From: Burkholderia pyrrocinia
Lineage (GTDB): Bacteria > Pseudomonadota > Gammaproteobacteria > Burkholderiales > Burkholderiaceae
Direction: 5' to 3'
DNA: 64,000 bases
NCBI RefSeq assembly: GCF_003330765.1
Contig: NZ_CP024903.1
Location: forward strand, 2,542,001 to 2,606,000
Shown in pieces: positions 25,112 to 34,342 of this stretch; position 1 is the stretch's first letter; the number at the start of each line of letters is the position of its first letter. The notes beneath the pieces were generated by a model. The model saw nothing but the letters and a program-made list of their open reading frames with translations, was not told where the DNA came from and ran no database searches. The position numbers were made by a program, and so were the translations under genes.

Positions 25112-25443
25112 TGCTATCCAAGTTCGAACTGCTTCGCTATCAGCGCGACGATGGTCGCGAGCCTTTCACCGAATGGCTGAACGCCGTGCGCGACAAGTTC
25201 GCCCAGGCACGGATTCGCGAACGCCTGCGCCGCGTGCAGGCAGGCAACTTCGGCGATTGCGTGCCTGTCGGCGAAGGCGTGATCGAACTGCGCGTCCACG
25301 TCGGCGCCGGCTATCGCGTGTACTTCGGCCGGCACGGCAGCGCACTGGTGCTGCTGCTGTCCGGCGGTGACAAGGGCAGTCAACCCGACGACATCAAGCG
25401 CGCAAGGGAACACTGGTCAAACTGGAAACGGAGGCAAATGTGA
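25111..25443 (+). CDS. Type II toxin, HigB/RelE-like (phage-derived Gp49-like)
   Basis: A 110-aa protein of the RelE/ParE superfamily addiction-module killer group. The core FTEWLNAVRDKFAQARIRER, VQAGNFGDCVPVGEGVIELR and GAGYRVYFGRHGSALVLLL is typical; the conserved C-terminal GGDKGSQPDDIKRAREHW follows. Such toxins cleave mRNA on the ribosome. The stop overlaps the antitoxin GTG start. A palindromic operator overlaps its own start codon. Toxin-first order is usual for HigBA modules. Confidence 0.85.
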   Translation: MLSKFELLRYQRDDGREPFTEWLNAVRDKFAQARIRERLRRVQAGNFGDCVPVGEGVIELRVHVGAGYRVYFGRHGSALVLLLSGGDKGSQPDDIKRAREHWSNWKRRQM

Positions 25444-25769
25444 ACAAGCTCAAAGGCGCGGTATCGCACCACGACGCGGAAGTCGCCGAACTCGGCGCCG
25501 ACCGCGAACTCGCGGTGGCCTATCTGCAGGTCGCTATGGAATCGCTCGACGATCCCGACAACCGCGCGGCCGGCCTGCTCGCGCTGCGCACGGTCGCCGA
25601 AGCATACGGCGGGCTCGGCGCCGTCGCGGCCGAAGCCGGCATCAGCCGCGAATCGCTGTATCGCACGCTGTCCCCCAACGGCAACCCGACGCTGAAAACC
25701 CTGCTCGCGGTGCTCAAGACCGTCGGCCTGCGTCTGTCCGTCGTCCCCGCGCAGCCGGCGCACGCATAA
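25440..25769 (+). CDS. Antitoxin, HigA-like HTH protein
   Basis: A 109-aa antitoxin that begins with GTG (25440) overlapping the toxin stop (GTGA), with GGAGGCAAAT just upstream inside the toxin gene. The C-terminal two-thirds hold an XRE-like helix-turn-helix: YGGLGAVAAEAGISRESLYR then LSPNGNPTLKTLLAVLKTVG. It should neutralise the toxin and repress the operon through the palindrome at 25092. The frame ends at 25769, 17 bp before the convergent DedA/LssY gene. Confidence 0.85.
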   Translation: MNKLKGAVSHHDAEVAELGADRELAVAYLQVAMESLDDPDNRAAGLLALRTVAEAYGGLGAVAAEAGISRESLYRTLSPNGNPTLKTLLAVLKTVGLRLSVVPAQPAHA

Positions 25770-25785
25770 GCGGCGCACGGCCCGC

Positions 25786-27804
25786 TCACGGCCTGACCAT
25801 CCATACGAGCAGCATCTCGGCCGGCGCGGCACTCATCTCCGCCGGCGGATGCTCGATCGTCGGCTCGACCGCCAGCGCCTGCGCGATTGCCGCCGCATCG
25901 TCGATCGGCGTCGTGCGCACGATCGTCATCAGCCCCGCCGGCCGGTGCAGCGTCTCGCGATACAGCGCGCCGTACCACAGCGGCCGCATGCCGAGCGCGT
26001 CCTGCAACACGTACGGATAACGCCACAGCCGCAGCACGAGGCGGCTTTCCGGGCGGCCCGGATCGACGTGGACGAACACGCGGCGCGTGCTTTCGCCGTG
26101 CGTGTAGCGCGGCAGCACGGGCAGTGCGTCGGCCGGCGCCTGCGGCAACAGCCAGCGCAGCGCGGTGGCCGGCGACCACGGCGTCGCGCGCTGCCAGCCG
26201 GCCTGCGCGAGATGCCGGTCGAGCGTGTCCGACGTCGCGCTCCATTGCAGCGGCAGGTATTCCTCGCGATCGCCGCCGATCTCGGTGCGCCGCGTCGGCA
26301 CGCGCTGCCACCCGCCGCGCATCCACTGATCGACGGTCATCGCGACCACGTCGCCGACATGCGGGCGCGACGCGCGATCGAGCTGCCATTGCGCGGGAAC
26401 CGTCCATACGCCGGCCGTCGCGAGCACCACGACCACCGCGACGAGCGCGCCTCTCGGCTGCACATGCTCGCGCACGCGCCAGTACGCATAGGCGCCGGCG
26501 AGCAACGCGAACCAGGCCAGCCCGAGGCTCCAGCCGCCGAGCAAACCCGACAGCCATGTGTCGCCGACATACAGCCGCGCGAAGCCGCCGAGCACGACCC
26601 ACAGCACGACCGCCGTCACGACCGGAATGCGCCACAGCGCGGGCCGGTCGCGCGTCAGCGCCCAGCCGAGGCCGCTGCTCGCGAGGATCGCGAACGCGGC
26701 TTCGGCATCGGGCAGCGGCACGTGCGGCGCGCCGGGCGGCAGGCTCGCGGGCGTCGCGCCGGGCACGCCCGCGCCGAACACCGGCACGAGCACGACGGCG
26801 ATGCCGACCGTCGCAAGCCACCACGCGGCCGTCAGCCAGCAGCGATGGATCAGCAGCCAGACGAGAAACGCGGCCGCGACGATCAGCCCCGTATCGTGCC
26901 CGTGCAGCACGGCAAGCGCGCGCAACACGGCGTCCACCGGCGGCGTGCGCAGGTTCTGCAGGAACGCGTAAAGCGCGATGTCCGCGTGCATCAGCGGATC
27001 GTTCGCGACGACATCCTGCACGAGGCCCGCGAACAGCCACACGCAGCCGACGAACAGCAGCGCGAGCACGGGCACCGTGCCCGGCAGGCGGCGCACGCGC
27101 GCGATCGCGTCGTTCAGCCGTGCGCCGAACCGCGGCCAGCGGCGTGCACACGCGTGCATGGCCGCGACGGTCGCGCGGTGCAGTAGCGGCCAGCCGCGCC
27201 GCAGCGCGACGCGCACACCGATCCACACGAGCGCGACCAGCGCGGCGACGACCAGCAGGATCACGGCGACCCGCACACTGATCGCCGCGGCCAGTGCGGC
27301 GGACGCGCCGAACAGGATGCCCGGCGCGACGTGTACGGGCGCCCACACGAGTGCCGAGACGACGTTGACCGGATAGAACGACCGGCGCGGCAGCGTCGCG
27401 CAGCCGACGACGACCGGCACGACCGCGCGCACCGGCGCGAGGAAACGCGCGAGCACGATGCTCTTCATGCCGTGACGCAGCACGAACTCCTCGCCGCGCG
27501 CGTAGGCGGCCGCGTAGCCGAAGCGCGCCCACAGGTTGCGGATCTTCCCGCCGTAGCGCCGCCCGAACTCGTAGCTGATCCCGTCGCCGACCACGGCGCC
27601 GACGGCCGCGACGCCGATCGTCGTCCACCCGTCGAGCGCGCCCGCGCCGATCAGCGCGCCGGCCGCGAACATCACGGCGCCGGCCGGCACGACCGTGCCG
27701 ACCAGCGCAATCGCCTCCGCGCAAGCGGTCACGAACACGATCGCCAGCACGAGCAGCGGATGCGCGCCGATCGCGCCGATCCATGCGTGGATCGTGTCGC
27801 TCAT
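25786..27804 (-). CDS. DedA-PAP2-LssY fusion membrane protein with degenerate PAP2 motifs
   Basis: A 672-aa membrane protein. Residues 1-190 form a DedA domain (IALVGTVVPAGAVMFAAGAL, then RYGGKIRNLWARFGYAAAYA). About 235-440 correspond to a PAP2 phosphatase-like six-helix domain, and about 470-672 to an LssY C-terminal soluble domain (MRPLWYGALYRETLHRPAG). The PAP2 signature residues are absent: PSGH is replaced by PLPDAEAAFA, the SR motif reads GFARLYVGDTW, and the KxxxxxxRP motif is missing. Start at 27804 has GGAG upstream; a GTG 12 bases earlier is possible. It lies upstream of a small HExxH protein in a different transcription unit (84 bp gap, same strand). Confidence 0.82.
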   Translation of the reverse strand: MSDTIHAWIGAIGAHPLLVLAIVFVTACAEAIALVGTVVPAGAVMFAAGALIGAGALDGWTTIGVAAVGAVVGDGISYEFGRRYGGKIRNLWARFGYAAAYARGEEFVLRHGMKSIVLARFLAPVRAVVPVVVGCATLPRRSFYPVNVVSALVWAPVHVAPGILFGASAALAAAISVRVAVILLVVAALVALVWIGVRVALRRGWPLLHRATVAAMHACARRWPRFGARLNDAIARVRRLPGTVPVLALLFVGCVWLFAGLVQDVVANDPLMHADIALYAFLQNLRTPPVDAVLRALAVLHGHDTGLIVAAAFLVWLLIHRCWLTAAWWLATVGIAVVLVPVFGAGVPGATPASLPPGAPHVPLPDAEAAFAILASSGLGWALTRDRPALWRIPVVTAVVLWVVLGGFARLYVGDTWLSGLLGGWSLGLAWFALLAGAYAYWRVREHVQPRGALVAVVVVLATAGVWTVPAQWQLDRASRPHVGDVVAMTVDQWMRGGWQRVPTRRTEIGGDREEYLPLQWSATSDTLDRHLAQAGWQRATPWSPATALRWLLPQAPADALPVLPRYTHGESTRRVFVHVDPGRPESRLVLRLWRYPYVLQDALGMRPLWYGALYRETLHRPAGLMTIVRTTPIDDAAAIAQALAVEPTIEHPPAEMSAAPAEMLLVWMVRP

Positions 27805-27888
27805 CGCAGGCTCCACGGCGGTGCGGCCCGGGCAGTGGGGTGGGGAACGTTCATCGCGAGATGCACGCGGTCGCGCTGGCGTGACAGG

Positions 27889-28341
27889 TCAATCGAACTC
27901 GTGCTGCCGCGCATCGGCCTCGAGCGGCGCGTCGTGGTAGCCGACCGTCGCGATCTCCTGCAGATAGCGCGCGAGAAACGCACCGATCGATCCGGCGGCC
28001 TCGTATTGATGCACGTGGCGGAATTCGTGGGTCAGCAGGCGGCGCGTGTCTTGCCCGCGCAGCACGTACACCGCATGGCCGAGCGTCAGGCCGATCGTCC
28101 CGGGCGACAGCAGCCCCGTGTCGCGGGCGATCGCGGCCAGCGAAGGCGTCTCGGGGAACGGCATGCGGTCGACGGTCACGACGCGGATCCGCTCCGGCTG
28201 CGCGACACCCACCTTGCGCGCGTCGTCGGCCTGCGCCGGCGTCAGCGGCGCGCCCTGCGCGATCCCGCGCGCCGCCTCCGCTTCAGCCCACGCGACGGCG
28301 GCGGGCAGTGCGGACGGCAGGATATCGGCAAGATCGATCAT
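27889..28341 (-). CDS. Small HExxH putative metalloprotease
   Basis: A 150-aa protein with the zinc motif HEFRHVHQYE near residues 105-114 (RLLTHEFRHVHQ), the arrangement of short HExxHxxQ gluzincin-like proteins. It has no signal peptide or membrane segment. The N-terminal half (LPSALPAAVAWAEAEAARG) is helical. The start at 28341 has GGAGCCTCGCG in front and is preferred over 28371. Members of this group are often annotated as hypothetical; substrate and partner are unknown. It is divergent from the LuxR regulator, across a 325-bp gap. Confidence 0.65.
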   Translation of the reverse strand: MIDLADILPSALPAAVAWAEAEAARGIAQGAPLTPAQADDARKVGVAQPERIRVVTVDRMPFPETPSLAAIARDTGLLSPGTIGLTLGHAVYVLRGQDTRRLLTHEFRHVHQYEAAGSIGAFLARYLQEIATVGYHDAPLEADARQHEFD

Positions 28342-28666
28342 CGCGAGGCTCCTCGGGTGGCGCAGTGGCATCGGGCACCAGTTTAGTCCCGAATCAGGAC
28401 GGTTCGCGGGGCGGTTCGCACGGCGCCGTGCCAGCCCGCCCCGGTCGCGGCGATCATCAGGGAATACCCCGATCCTCTCGCGCTTCGCATCGTCCCCTTT
28501 ACCGTGGATTATTTCGTTTCAGTGCAGATTCCTCGGTCGGCTATCTCGAAAATTTCCAGGATGTGTACCGTTTTCGGATTCGACGGAATATATTGTATTG
28601 ATCAGAAGAACGGTAGCGGCGACAACCGGACAGCAGTTCGCGGCGTCATCCCGAAGAGGATCGCTA
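28342..28666. promoter_or_regulatory. 325-bp divergent gap upstream of the LuxR/MASE4 pair
   Basis: No gene is seen. The half next to the regulator (about 28500-28610) is clearly AT-richer than the surroundings, with TTCGACGGAATATATTG near 28576, and probably carries the promoter of the two-component operon. No operator with clear symmetry was identified. Confidence 0.35.
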
Positions 28667-29314
28667 ATGATCAGGGTAATTCTGGCTGACGATCACGCAG
28701 TCATGCGGGACGGACTGCGTCACATCCTGGAAATGGCCGGCGGTTTCGAAATCGTCGGCGAGGCGAGCGACGGCTCGGCCACGCTCGCGCTGGCCGAGCG
28801 CGCCGCCGCCGACGTGCTGCTGCTCGACCTGTCGATGCCCGCGCCGACCGGCATCGAGCTGATCCGGCTGGTCAAGCGCCACGCGCCGTCGCTGCGCACG
28901 CTCGTGCTGACGATGCACGCTGAAGCGCAATACGCGGCACGCGCGTTCAAGGCCGGCGCAACCGGCTACCTGACGAAAGACAGCGCGACCGCCGAGCTCG
29001 TCGAGGCCGTCGGCAAGGTCGCGTCGGGCGGCGTCTACGTGAGCCCGTCGGCGGCCGAAAGCCTCGCGCTCACGCTGCGCGCGCCGGCCCAAACGCTGCC
29101 GCACGAACGGCTGTCCGCGCGCGAGCTCGACGTGATGCGCCGCATCGTCGCGGGCCAGACCGTCACGCAGATCGCGTCCGAACTCGCGCTGAGCGCAAAG
29201 ACGGTCAGCACGTACAAGACACGAATCCTCGAGAAGATGGAGCTGCCGCACGAAGCCGCGCTGGTCCGCTACGCGGTGCGCCACGATCTCGACCCCGGCG
29301 TCGACGACGCATGA
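28667..29314 (+). CDS. NarL/LuxR-family response regulator
   Basis: A 215-aa regulator with receiver Asp54 (LLLDLSMPAP), acidic pair in LADDH (7-9) and conserved Lys in GYLTKDS. The LuxR HTH is LSARELDVMRRIVAGQ then LALSAKTVSTYKTRILEK. The start at 28667 follows GAAGAGGATCGCTA; the earlier frame from 28046 crosses the promoter and is rejected. Its stop overlaps the kinase start (ATGATGG), so regulator and kinase are coupled. The target genes are not evident here. Confidence 0.88.
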   Translation: MIRVILADDHAVMRDGLRHILEMAGGFEIVGEASDGSATLALAERAAADVLLLDLSMPAPTGIELIRLVKRHAPSLRTLVLTMHAEAQYAARAFKAGATGYLTKDSATAELVEAVGKVASGGVYVSPSAAESLALTLRAPAQTLPHERLSARELDVMRRIVAGQTVTQIASELALSAKTVSTYKTRILEKMELPHEAALVRYAVRHDLDPGVDDA

Positions 29315-31104
29315 TGGCCACCCCCCGCTTCCCGCCCGCTCCCCCGGACAACGACGATCCGGACACGTCGCACCTGTTCATGTCGTCGCTGCCGCCGGGC
29401 CGGCGCGAGCGGCGGCTCGCGCTCGCGACCGTGATCGTGTCGGCCGTGATCTTCGCCGCGCTCGCGCCGTTCGCGGGCATGCCGCTCGCGCCGGGCTGGG
29501 CGTTCATCCCCGTGTACCAGTCGGCAATCGTCGTCAACGACATGGTGACGGCCGGCCTCCTGCTCGGCCAGTACGCGATCCTGCGCGAGAAATCGCTGCT
29601 CGTGCTCGCGGGCGGCTACCTGTTCACGGGCTTCATGGCCGGCACGCACATGCTGACCTTTCCCGGGCTCTTCACGCCGACGGGCCTGCTCGGCGCCGGC
29701 GACCAGACCACCGCGTGGCTGTACCTGTTCTGGCACGGCGGCTTTCCGCTGGCGGTCGCCGCCTACGCGCTGCTGCGCGCGGCGTCGCGCGCGCGCCCGA
29801 TCCCGGCGCCCCAGCGCCGCGCGGCGATTCCGGTGGTGCTCTGCATCGCCGCCGCGGTCGGCGCGACGGTCGCGCTCGCGCTGCTCGCGACCGCCGGCCA
29901 CGACCTGCTGCCGCGCATCATGAACGGCAACCGGATGGCCGCGACCATGACGAACGCGATCACGGTCGTCTGGGGGCTGAACCTGGTCGCGCTGATGCTG
30001 ATGTGGCGGCAGCGGCGCCGCCATTCCGTGCTCGACCTGTGGGTGATGACCGTGCTCGTCGCCTGGCTGTTCGACATCGCGCTGTCGTCGATGCTGAATC
30101 ACGGGCGCTTCGATCTCGGCTTCTACGCGGGACGCGCGTACGGCCTCGTCGCATCCGGCGTCGTGCTGTTCGCGATGCTGTTCGAGAACGGCCGGCTGCA
30201 TGCGCAGACGGTGCGCGCGCTGGCTGGCGCGCGCTACCAGCATCTGCTCGTCGCGCAGAAGAGCGCGCAGCTCAACGATGCGAACGAACGGCTCGAACAG
30301 CGCGTCGCCGCGCGCACCGCGCAACTGAGCGCGTCGAACCGCGACTTGCGGCGCGAAGTCGAGGAGCGCGTGCGCGCGGAGCGTGCGCTGCAGGCCTCGC
30401 GCGAGGAACTGCGCGAGATTGCCGCGATCAGCGCGACCGCGCGCGAGGCCGAACAGCGCCGCATCGCGCGCGAACTGCACGACGAACTCGCGCAGACGCT
30501 TGCGACGCTGAAGAACGATCTCGAATGGCTGATCGACCAGGTGCCGCAGGACGATGCGCTGCTTGCGCGCAAGATCGCGGCAATGCACATGCTGGCGCGC
30601 GGCGCGGTGGCCGCGACGCGCCGCATCGCGTCGGACCTGCGCCCGCTGATGCTCGACGATCTCGGTTTCGCCGCGGCGATGCAATGGCTCGTGGAGGATT
30701 TCCGGCACCGTCACGGCATTGCGTGCGCGCTGCACGTCGAGCCGCCGGAGCTGCAGCTCGACGAACCGTATGCGACGGCCGTGTTCCGCATCGCGCAGGA
30801 AGCGCTCGCGAACATCGCGCGGCACGCGGCCGCGTCGCATGCGAACGTCGAACTCTTGTACGGCTACGATGCGATCGCGCTGACGATTCGCGACGACGGC
30901 GCGGGATTCGATCCTGGTGTGCCGCGCAAGTCGAGCTCGTTCGGGCTGGTCGGTTTGCGCGAGCGCGCGTATCTCGTCGGCGGCACGCTGCGGATCGAGA
31001 CGACGCTCGGCGAGGGCACGACGGTCGAGGTGGACATTCCGCTGCCGCACGCGCCGGTCGCGGTCGCGCATGGCGGGGACGGGGTTTCGCGAGCGGACGG
31101 GTAA
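29311..31104 (+). CDS. MASE4-type membrane histidine kinase (HisKA_3)
   Basis: A 597-aa kinase. Residues 37-290 contain about seven hydrophobic segments in the MASE4 pattern (GWAFIPVYQSAIVVNDMVTA, then FTGFMAGTHMLTFPGLF). A coiled linker spans about 305-370. The HisKA_3 box is EQRRIARELHDELAQTL with His390, and HATPase motifs include FRIAQEALANIARHA and RDDGAGFDPG. It overlaps the response regulator by 4 bp and is its cognate kinase. MASE4 domains are membrane sensors of unknown ligand. It ends at 31104, about 100 bp before a small membrane protein. Confidence 0.87.
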   Translation: MMATPRFPPAPPDNDDPDTSHLFMSSLPPGRRERRLALATVIVSAVIFAALAPFAGMPLAPGWAFIPVYQSAIVVNDMVTAGLLLGQYAILREKSLLVLAGGYLFTGFMAGTHMLTFPGLFTPTGLLGAGDQTTAWLYLFWHGGFPLAVAAYALLRAASRARPIPAPQRRAAIPVVLCIAAAVGATVALALLATAGHDLLPRIMNGNRMAATMTNAITVVWGLNLVALMLMWRQRRRHSVLDLWVMTVLVAWLFDIALSSMLNHGRFDLGFYAGRAYGLVASGVVLFAMLFENGRLHAQTVRALAGARYQHLLVAQKSAQLNDANERLEQRVAARTAQLSASNRDLRREVEERVRAERALQASREELREIAAISATAREAEQRRIARELHDELAQTLATLKNDLEWLIDQVPQDDALLARKIAAMHMLARGAVAATRRIASDLRPLMLDDLGFAAAMQWLVEDFRHRHGIACALHVEPPELQLDEPYATAVFRIAQEALANIARHAAASHANVELLYGYDAIALTIRDDGAGFDPGVPRKSSSFGLVGLRERAYLVGGTLRIETTLGEGTTVEVDIPLPHAPVAVAHGGDGVSRADG

Positions 31105-31206
31105 CGGATTGGGCGGGGTGATGGAGGCGCTACAATCCACCGCCATCGCCACTCCGCACATCTCGCGCCGATACGCCGGCCGCCCGTATCTCGCCCCTTC
31201 GACACG

Positions 31207-31884
31207 ATGAAAACCATCCTGACCTACGCACTCTGCTGCCTCGCCGCCCTGGCCGGCTGGCTTGCGGTATCGCTGCTGTGCTGGCCCGTCCTGCTCGCGC
31301 TGCAAGCCCTGACGACGGCCCTGCTCATCCCGCATCCGGCCGGCAGCTACATCGGGCTCGGGTTCGTGTCGACTGCGCGGCTCATGGATTTTCCGACCAG
31401 CTTCGTCGGCGCCTATTCGGTGCCGTTCATGAACGTGCCGCTCGGGTTCATCGCGATCATCTGGTGGATTAGCGTGTTGATGATCGTGCCGTCCACCTAC
31501 AAGCGCTATCGCACCAAGCCGCGCGGCCGCGCATCGCGGGCCGTCCTGTGGCGCGGGGCCCGCTCGTTGCTGATCTTCACCGCCGTGCTCCTCATCGTCG
31601 CGACACCATTCCTGCGGCGCTACGAAATCGTGACGCAGGATCACCTCTACGTGCGGCACCTGTTCGACTGGCACGAGCGCGCGTATCCGCTTGCGTCGCT
31701 GAAGGCGATCCACGTGGACATGCCCGAATACAGCCGCGGCATCATCACGTGGGACTTCATATTCGACGGCGACAACCGCTTTTCGACGACCGCGCCCGAC
31801 ATCGACGCGCTCAAGTACCTGCTGTCGAACGCGCACGTATCGACCAACTTCAAGTTCGTCGGGAACCAGATGATGATGCGGTGA
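31207..31884 (+). CDS. Hypothetical membrane protein
   Basis: A 225-aa protein of no family I recognise. It has an N-terminal hydrophobic helix (LCCLAALAGWLAVSLLCWPV), a second near 75-95 (VPLGFIAIIWWISVLMIVPS) and a third near 120-137 (LLIFTAVLLIVATPFL). A C-terminal soluble part of about 85 residues follows (FDWHERAYPLASLKAIHVDM). The topology suggests a small PH-like or binding domain exposed on one side of the inner membrane. It is convergent with the ACS-family MFS gene, 12 bp away. Codon use resembles the neighbours. Confidence 0.65.
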   Translation: MKTILTYALCCLAALAGWLAVSLLCWPVLLALQALTTALLIPHPAGSYIGLGFVSTARLMDFPTSFVGAYSVPFMNVPLGFIAIIWWISVLMIVPSTYKRYRTKPRGRASRAVLWRGARSLLIFTAVLLIVATPFLRRYEIVTQDHLYVRHLFDWHERAYPLASLKAIHVDMPEYSRGIITWDFIFDGDNRFSTTAPDIDALKYLLSNAHVSTNFKFVGNQMMMR

Positions 31885-31896
31885 CGCCTCCCACCG

Positions 31897-33207
31897 TCAC
31901 ACCCGCGCCGCCACCATCCCCCGCTCCGACCGCGTCCACGCGACCAGCGCGCCGATCCCGAGCAGCGCGAGGCACACGATCGGCACGATCATCGGCCCGA
32001 ACGCGGTGCCCGTCACCTTGCCCGCGAACGGCATCAGGTTCTGGCTGAAGAAGCCGCCGAGGTTGCCGATCGAGTTGATCGCCGCGACGCTCGCCGCCGC
32101 CCGCGCGCCCGTGAAGTAGCGCGGCGGCATCGACCAGAAGCACGGATACAGCAGCGGGATGCACGCGCCGCCGAGCACGAGTGCGATGAAGCGCAGCGGC
32201 GTCGACGGCAGCACGAGGCTCAGCAGGAAGCCGAGCGCGCCGAGCGCCGCGACGATCGCGATCGTGCGCAGGATGCTCTTCGCGCGGCGCAGCTTCGACG
32301 GCAGCCACACCAGCAGCAGCACCGCGAGCGCCCACGGCAGCATGCTCAGGAAGCCGTTCGTGCTGCTCGACACGCCGAACGATTTCACGAGCGTCGGCAG
32401 CCAGTACGTGACGCCGTACAGCGACGTCGACATCAGCATGTAGGTCGCCGCGAACAGCATCACGCGCGGATCGAGCAGCGCCTTCCACGGCTGTCCGTGC
32501 TCGGCCTGCGCGGGCTTCTCGCGTTCGAGCGCGGCCGCGACGATCTGCTTCTCGCGCTCGTCGAGGAACGGTGCGTCGCGGAACGACGCGGGCAGTACGC
32601 GGAACACGACGATCGCGACGATCACCGCCGGGATGCCCGTCGCGATGAATACCCATTGCCAGCCCGCGAGCCCCCACACGCCGTTCAGGCCCAGCAGCAC
32701 GCCGCCGACCAGCGAGCCGAGCATGTTCGCGAGCGCGCTGCCGAGCGTGAAGATGCCGAGCACCTTCGCGCGATAGCTCTGCGGAAACCACAGCGTCAGG
32801 TAATAGATCACGCCCGGATAGAAGCCGGCCTCGGCGATGCCGAGCAGGAAGCGCAGCGAGCAGAACGCGGGCATCGACGTCGTGAAGCCCATCAGCACGG
32901 TGATGAGGCCCCACGTCAGCATGATCCGCGCGAGCCACACGCGCGCGCCGAAGCGATGCAGCGCAAGCGTGCTCGGCACCTCGAACAGCAGGTAGCCGAT
33001 GAAGAACAGCGACGACGCGAGCCCGAACGCGGCCTCCGTCATCCCGAGGCTGTGCACCATCTGCAGTTTCGCGAAGCCGACGTTCTGCCGGTCGATGAAC
33101 GCGATCAGGAACATCACGACGAGGATGGGCAGCAGGCGCCGCGCCATCTTCGACATGATGCGCTGCTCTTCGGCGGACGCGGGGTCCAGGGTTTCGGTAG
33201 CAGTCAC
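31897..33207 (-). CDS. MFS transporter, anion:cation symporter (ACS) family
   Basis: A 436-aa MFS protein beginning with a GTG codon at 33207 preceded by TAAGGAGCCTGCA. The N-terminal region LPILVVMFLIAFIDRQNVGF is typical of ACS-family carriers for organic anions such as tartrate, glucarate or phthalate; LGIAEAGFYPGVIYYLTLWF is the second family signature. Twelve hydrophobic segments fit. Downstream of the NMT1-type binding protein on the same strand (118 bp gap), so they may share regulation. The substrate is probably an organic acid; the exact one is unknown. Confidence 0.86.
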   Translation of the reverse strand: MTATETLDPASAEEQRIMSKMARRLLPILVVMFLIAFIDRQNVGFAKLQMVHSLGMTEAAFGLASSLFFIGYLLFEVPSTLALHRFGARVWLARIMLTWGLITVLMGFTTSMPAFCSLRFLLGIAEAGFYPGVIYYLTLWFPQSYRAKVLGIFTLGSALANMLGSLVGGVLLGLNGVWGLAGWQWVFIATGIPAVIVAIVVFRVLPASFRDAPFLDEREKQIVAAALEREKPAQAEHGQPWKALLDPRVMLFAATYMLMSTSLYGVTYWLPTLVKSFGVSSSTNGFLSMLPWALAVLLLVWLPSKLRRAKSILRTIAIVAALGALGFLLSLVLPSTPLRFIALVLGGACIPLLYPCFWSMPPRYFTGARAAASVAAINSIGNLGGFFSQNLMPFAGKVTGTAFGPMIVPIVCLALLGIGALVAWTRSERGMVAARV

Positions 33208-33325
33208 TGCAGGCTCCTTACGTGAATCGGTTGCTTGTCGGTTGAATCGATTGAATCGGCGCCGCGCGCAACGAAGGCGCGGGCACGGGGTGTTTCGATG
33301 AATGGGGGCCGGCGGCCGGCGGCGT

Positions 33326-34342
33326 TCAGCCCGACCGGTAGTCGTCGAGCATCGGCGCGAACATCTCGTGCCATGTGCGCGGCTTCGCCTTGATCGTGCC
33401 GGCCAGGTACAGGAATTCGACGTAGTCCATCAACTGGTTCGGCTGCACCGAGAAGCGCGTGTCCGGCGCGGCGAGCATCCGCAGCACGTCGTCGTGCGAC
33501 ACGCCGACGCCCGACGACGCCGCATAGAGCGTGGCCGCCGCGCGCGGATCCTGCACGATCAGGCGATTCGCTTCGTCGAGCGCGCCGAGAAAGGCCGATG
33601 CCAGCGCGGGCTCCGCATCGACGAGCCGCTTCGGCGCGAACACGACGTCGAGCGTCATCGGGCCGAGCACGTCGACCGAGCTCACGACGCGGTGGATGCC
33701 CGGCTGCCGCAACTCGAGCGTCGAGAACGGCGGCGACGTGAAGTGCGCGGTGACGCCGTTCTCGCGGCGGATCAGCGCCTGCATCGCCTGCGGATGCGGC
33801 AGGTTCACGGTGATCGAATCGAGCTGCGCGAAATGCGCGGGGCCGAGCTGCCGGCTTGCGACCATCTGCAGCACGACCGCCGACAGCGACGTGCGGATGC
33901 CCGGCACCGCGATCCGGTCGGACGGCGTGAAGTCGCGCAGCGACTTGAGGCCCGGACGGTTCGCGTTCAGCGACAGCGACGTGGTCGACAGCCCGCTGAT
34001 GCCGATCACCTCGACATTCGGAATGCCGCGCGCCCGCGCCCACAGCTCGATGAAGCCCGGTGCGCCGGCGCCCGCGAAATCGAGCGTGCCGGCCATCATC
34101 GCGTCGTTGACGGAATTGCCGCCGTCGAGCAGCACCCAGTCGACCGCGACGTCGCGCACGCCATGCCGCGCCGCGTGCCGTTCGAACAGCCGCTGCTTCT
34201 CCATCACGAGCAGCGGCAGGTACAGCACGCCATAGCCTTTCGAGATCCGGACCGTGCGCGGCTTCGCGCGCACGAGCGACGGCGCGGCGAGCACGCCGAG
34301 CCCGGCGGCGATCAATGCGCGGCGGCGCGGCGACGTCGTCAT
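33326..34342 (-). CDS. NMT1/SsuA-type periplasmic substrate-binding protein, orphan
   Basis: A 338-aa ABC-type binding protein of the NitT/TauT/SsuA class, with a twin-arginine-like signal (SPRRRALIAAGLGVLAAPSL, cut near SLVRA). Conserved parts are VRISKGYGVLYLPLLVMEK (residue about 31) and NAMMAGTLDFAG-like text (VNDAMMAGTLDFAGAG). No permease or ATPase lies nearby; an ACS-family carrier is the next gene. A divergent TctDE-like pair starts 238 bp away and may respond to the same ligand. The ATG overlaps the stop of a 31-codon ORF and has no good ribosome site of its own. Confidence 0.8.
   Translation of the reverse strand: MTTSPRRRALIAAGLGVLAAPSLVRAKPRTVRISKGYGVLYLPLLVMEKQRLFERHAARHGVRDVAVDWVLLDGGNSVNDAMMAGTLDFAGAGAPGFIELWARARGIPNVEVIGISGLSTTSLSLNANRPGLKSLRDFTPSDRIAVPGIRTSLSAVVLQMVASRQLGPAHFAQLDSITVNLPHPQAMQALIRRENGVTAHFTSPPFSTLELRQPGIHRVVSSVDVLGPMTLDVVFAPKRLVDAEPALASAFLGALDEANRLIVQDPRAAATLYAASSGVGVSHDDVLRMLAAPDTRFSVQPNQLMDYVEFLYLAGTIKAKPRTWHEMFAPMLDDYRSG

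Noticed and set aside
28046..28666. N-terminal extension of the LuxR regulator
   Set aside because: The extra 207 residues overlap the divergent protease-like gene and lack any domain.
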